Origin: Symbiodinium sp. CCMP2592
Lineage: Eukaryota > Sar > Dinophyceae > Suessiales > Symbiodiniaceae
DNA: 64,000 bases
Assembly (NCBI GenBank): GCA_905221615.1
Contig: CAJNDT010001247.1
Coordinates: forward strand, 246,501 to 310,500
Reading direction: 5' to 3'
Both the position numbers and the translations under genes were made by a program. Position 1 is the first letter of the stretch. Every line of letters begins with the position of its first letter. The notes below the pieces were generated by a model. It was not told the origin of the DNA. It worked only from the letters and a program-made list of their open reading frames with translations, and did not search any database. Positions 60,805-64,000 of this stretch are shown one piece after another.

Positions 60805-61913
60805 ACCACAGTCACAGACAGAAGGACCGGTATCGCTTTGTCAGGATGTGAGGGAGGTGTAGAAACCGATACAGGTCTTACGCCTCTTGCCCGTTTAATA
60901 AAAAAATAACCAGTAAGCAAGCTTTTCTTTGTTTGCTGATCACATCTGGGGAGTGTCGCTTGGAGACTGAAGAGAGCTACTTTTTCCGCTACTTTCTATG
61001 ACACAAATTAGAGAAGGTATCTTCTCCGGGGTATAGGACAGCATCAATAAGAGTTAACCGAATGAAAACTCATGGCCCAAATGAGTATGCTCAAAAATAG
61101 ATAGCGATTGCTATGCACATGGCTGCCTTTAACATCGATTCACAATATAAAGAGGAGTTTTCTTCCATGAAGTGCCATCTTGCTTTGTTTTACAAGGTTA
61201 AAGAGCCCCTGCCTTGTGATTGATACGTATCAATGCAGCCAGTCGCAATTAGTCCTGCTTCATGTTTGGAAGGTCGCAAGAGCTCTCTTATTTCTTGCAG
61301 ACGAGCCTTCTTGTGCGCCCGCATATGCACATGAACTTTCCAACTCCAGCGGAGCTTTCCCATTTTTTATGGGGCAAAGAACAACTATTGGAGTATTGCT
61401 TCAAAAATAAACGCGCCCGTATATTCGACTTCCTTCATGTATAACGGACAGGGCATGAAAGGAGCTCTTTGTGTTTCGTAACTCATAAATCAAATGCTAG
61501 GGCTATTAGGCCGCATCAGAATCGGACGCTTCACGAGCAGCGGGAAAGAGATGGCCCACGCACACAGACGTCTTCGTAAGATGGACAAAAGTATTTTTAT
61601 TATTAGAGGAATGTCGTTAAATTACACACCATAAATCGCAAAAAAAACACGAGGTTTTTTAGTACTGCCCGAACAAAAATAGCACGCCCTCCAGCATTTC
61701 AGCTTCTCCAACATATAAACTACCATAAATCTGCTGCCGAGATTCGGCGCCAGATTTTTACACATATCAAACCCGCGACTTGTAGCAGCACGAGCACGAT
61801 TGTATCGGAATTTACGCTGTTTTCGGCATATATGAGTAGTCGACCAATGTAGGGCAGCAACCTGTGGAATTGTGTGGAAGAGGCGGATGTAGATCTTGGG
61901 GGGGGTGGGTGAC

Positions 61914-61914
61914 C

Positions 61915-61949
<35 letters not shown>

Positions 61950-61950
61950 C
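61914..61950 (+). repeat. (TA)n(GA)n microsatellite
   Basis: About seven TA followed by about ten GA dinucleotides. Confidence 0.95.
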
Positions 61951-63186
61951 CCTCTGTAGCTTGACTAAGGGTTTAGTTAGGGTTTTGGTTGAAAATTTGA
62001 AGGTCGGGTTTCGAACGACGCTAGGGTTTATGGGTTAGGAGTTTCGCCTGCCAAGCCACGGGCTTTAGGTGCCCAGCCACACACCCAAAACCTTAACCAC
62101 ATGCTCCAGTAGGTGTTGCAACGATCACCGAAAATCAGGTGTAGTCAGGGTTCAGCCTGGATTACCCTAAACACCCTCGAAAGTGAACGATAGCGCAATA
62201 GATCCCAGGACTCTCACACGTACTACCAGCAGCCTGAACCTTTAAAGCCCTTCAACCCTAAGCAAAAATACCTATGTGCTAGCTGCTGCGGTTCCTGGCA
62301 GAGACAAAGTTAGCTTGCTTATGCCTACACCGTCAACCCTAAACCTAAAGCTGCTAAGACACAGCCTCAAACAACACAGCCCCCAAACGCTGAACGCCCT
62401 TACCTCTAAACCCCAATCTTCAAACCCTCAACCGCATGAAACATTTCAGGTAAAGCTTAGGGTTTAGGGTGTAGGGAATTTGTCAACTTCCACTGCGGCC
62501 CAAACAAAACCCAATACTGTAGGGCCTATAGGGCCCTGAACAGTTACCAATACTATCTCGGGGGTTCCTTGTATAATTCTAGTATAATGGGCCCCAAAAC
62601 CCCATTCTTGTGCACAGTCCAAGTCTCCCGGAGAGCCTTACTTGGAGGGTCGGGAGACTTAGTAGAACCCTAAAGGGGATCTATAGGGGTAACAGGCTTC
62701 TATAAGCGGTTCCTTTAAGATCTATAAGGGGTTGGAGGGTCGGGGGACTCAGTAGACTTATAAGTACCCTACAAAGGACCCTAATTGGGGTTATGATACT
62801 TATAAGTCTCTAGGCAATAAGTAGACTTTTTTGTAGCCTAAAGGGACCCTAGTTGGGGTTATCATGCTTATAAGTCTCTAAAGTATCTACTTACTAAGTC
62901 CAGCCGACCCTCCAAGTTATGAGCTCACTAAGACCCGCTTGACAGGATCCTAAGTACCTGTATGCGGGGGTTACTTACAGGAGTCAAAATCGGATTTCAG
63001 ACGCTTACTTTCTACTATGATCTCCTGTGGAGGTATGTGGCATCTTTGGGCTGCTAGAAAAACCTCTCATGTAGGCACCTATAAACATGGGGGACTTGGC
63101 GTTTGTCGTCCACAATAGGATATCGAGTCTATACTGTGAGGAATACTGTTACACTACTTGCTCAAGCTATGTTGCATTGTCTGAGC
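61951..63186. other. Spacer or intron without recognised gene
   Basis: CCCTAAA/TTTAGGG words reappear at once after the microsatellite. The compound family G elements occupy 62640-62918. I see no coding sequence up to the exon candidate at 63187. Confidence 0.5.
62640..62918. mobile_element. Compound family G elements
   Basis: Three or more partial copies of TTGGAGGGTCGGGGGACTTA and the internal GACTTATAAGTACC motif. They end in CCGACCCTCCAAG. Confidence 0.65.
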
Positions 63187-63233
63187 CTTGGACAATAGAA
63201 GCTTGGACACGCGGTCGTTCTCGGGGTCGTAGC
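63187..63233 (-). CDS. Exon candidate YDPENDRVSKLLLSK
   Basis: GAG|GC acceptor and AAG|GC donor, 47 nt, reading (x)YDPENDRVSKLLLSK on the minus strand. It uses the BBS2 splice grammar. The family is not recognised, and it could belong to the LRR gene or to a further gene upstream. Confidence 0.4.
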
Positions 63234-63761
63234 CTCAGCTGGCTGCTGTCCGAGTCCCTACTTGGAATCAGGGCTTGGGGCTTGGAGGTTCTGTTCTTAT
63301 GGGTTCATGGGGTGCTGTAGGAATTTGTACGCTGCCTGTACTGGGGTCTTAGGTATTTGGGCAACCTGGAATGTAGTTCCTTTTTTTGGTCAACCCAAAA
63401 ACTCTATTATAGGATCCTGACCATAAAACTGGTTTACCAAAAAAGGAACTACAATGGAGACTATAGGTAGTGTCTGAGTTAGGGAGAAGGTCGGTCACGG
63501 CGATGCCTTGGACTGTCTGGGTCTAGACTGTTCCTGCTCACAGGGAGGTCGTTTCAAGACCTGGTTGGCACTACCAAGCTTTTTGAGCAGACCTCCTGAA
63601 AATTTTAGACTTGGGCTTCTGTCAACGCTCTACATACTTTATAGCAACTTTTAAGGGGTCTTCTTGTTGGATCCTCCCTGGGTACTGGGTAGTTGAAGCT
63701 GGCCATGTTGGATACGGCTCCGACATCTCCAGCCTCCCAAATCCATGTCCTGAAGCCCCAT

Positions 63762-63864
63762 ACCGTTGATGATAGAAATCCTGCATTACCTTAAGCACCC
63801 TGAACTATGGGAATTATGGGATATTTCTTATTATGGGTAATGCAGGGTTTGTATCATCAACCGT
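63762..63864. mobile_element. Foldback MITE family B, element B5
   Basis: Family B element, TACCGTTGATGATAGAAATC ... TTGTATCATCAACCGTA, 103 bp. Confidence 0.88.
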
Positions 63865-64000
63865 ATGTCTGAATCTTCAGTTGTAGACCCATATCATCCC
63901 CCAAAGCAATGTACTATGCCATAAAATAAATAAACTCACTTAGACTAGCTGCAATCAGTCTAGGACGAGATTTGCTGCTTGCGCTTTGGGCAGGTTCAAA

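Larger units (their letters stand above)
59608..61910. other. AT-richer island without telomere words or MITEs
   Basis: Over about 2.3 kb there are no CCCTAAA/TTTAGGG words and none of the foldback families seen elsewhere. It contains the 60055-60276 inverted repeat and two hypothetical ORFs. From 60805 to 61910 I see no further convincing coding sequence. It ends at a (TA)n(GA)n microsatellite. Confidence 0.6.

Overview
The window looks like nuclear DNA of a dinoflagellate, probably Symbiodiniaceae. Four observations support this. Degenerate TTTAGGG/CCCTAAA telomere words are scattered through almost all non-coding DNA. A protein gene is cut into very short exons with mostly GC and GA 5' splice sites and AG|G acceptors. 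There are dozens of ~100-140 bp foldback (MITE-like) elements. A WW-domain ORF is present of a kind I associate with these algae. Species assignment is inference.

Assembly layout: bases 1-20226 and 20351-40574 are the same ~20.2 kb, separated by exactly 100 N (20227-20326). From ~730 bp inward I see only one 2-bp indel between them. In the first ~470 bp they differ by roughly 8-9%. The simplest reading is two overlapping contig ends that were joined without merging, so most features between 1 and 40574 are listed twice by the assembly (copy 2 = copy 1 + 20350 up to ~3450, then + 20348). The unique part is 40575-64000.

Genes: no long ORF reveals it, but the minus strand carries a BBS2 (BBSome subunit) gene. 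I reconstructed 20 exons of 21-77 nt spanning 44605 down to 24855, with exons 4-20 repeated in copy 1 (19476-4507). They encode about 354 residues, the N-terminal beta-propeller and the start of the following helical region. The C-terminal half is not in the window and should lie to the left of base 1. After exon 20, on the same strand, comes a decayed or frameshifted multi-domain coding region (Pro/Ser-rich part, SH3/KOW-like part, WW domain, ADP-ribosyltransferase-like part), probably mobile-element related. Upstream of BBS2, on the same strand, 46.9-58.0 kb holds short exon candidates of a leucine-rich-repeat protein with the same splice signals. One more exon candidate is at 63.2 kb.

Introns and spacers: these are built from at least a dozen foldback families, several nested in one another, and from interstitial telomere-like arrays. 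Intron 9 of BBS2 is almost purely telomere-like repeat and is flanked by a 9-bp direct repeat. Intron 2 begins and ends almost exactly with MITE termini. Both suggest that these repeats create introns (introner-like behaviour). A stretch at about 59.6-61.9 kb is AT-richer, lacks telomere words and MITEs, and has a different origin or role from its surroundings.
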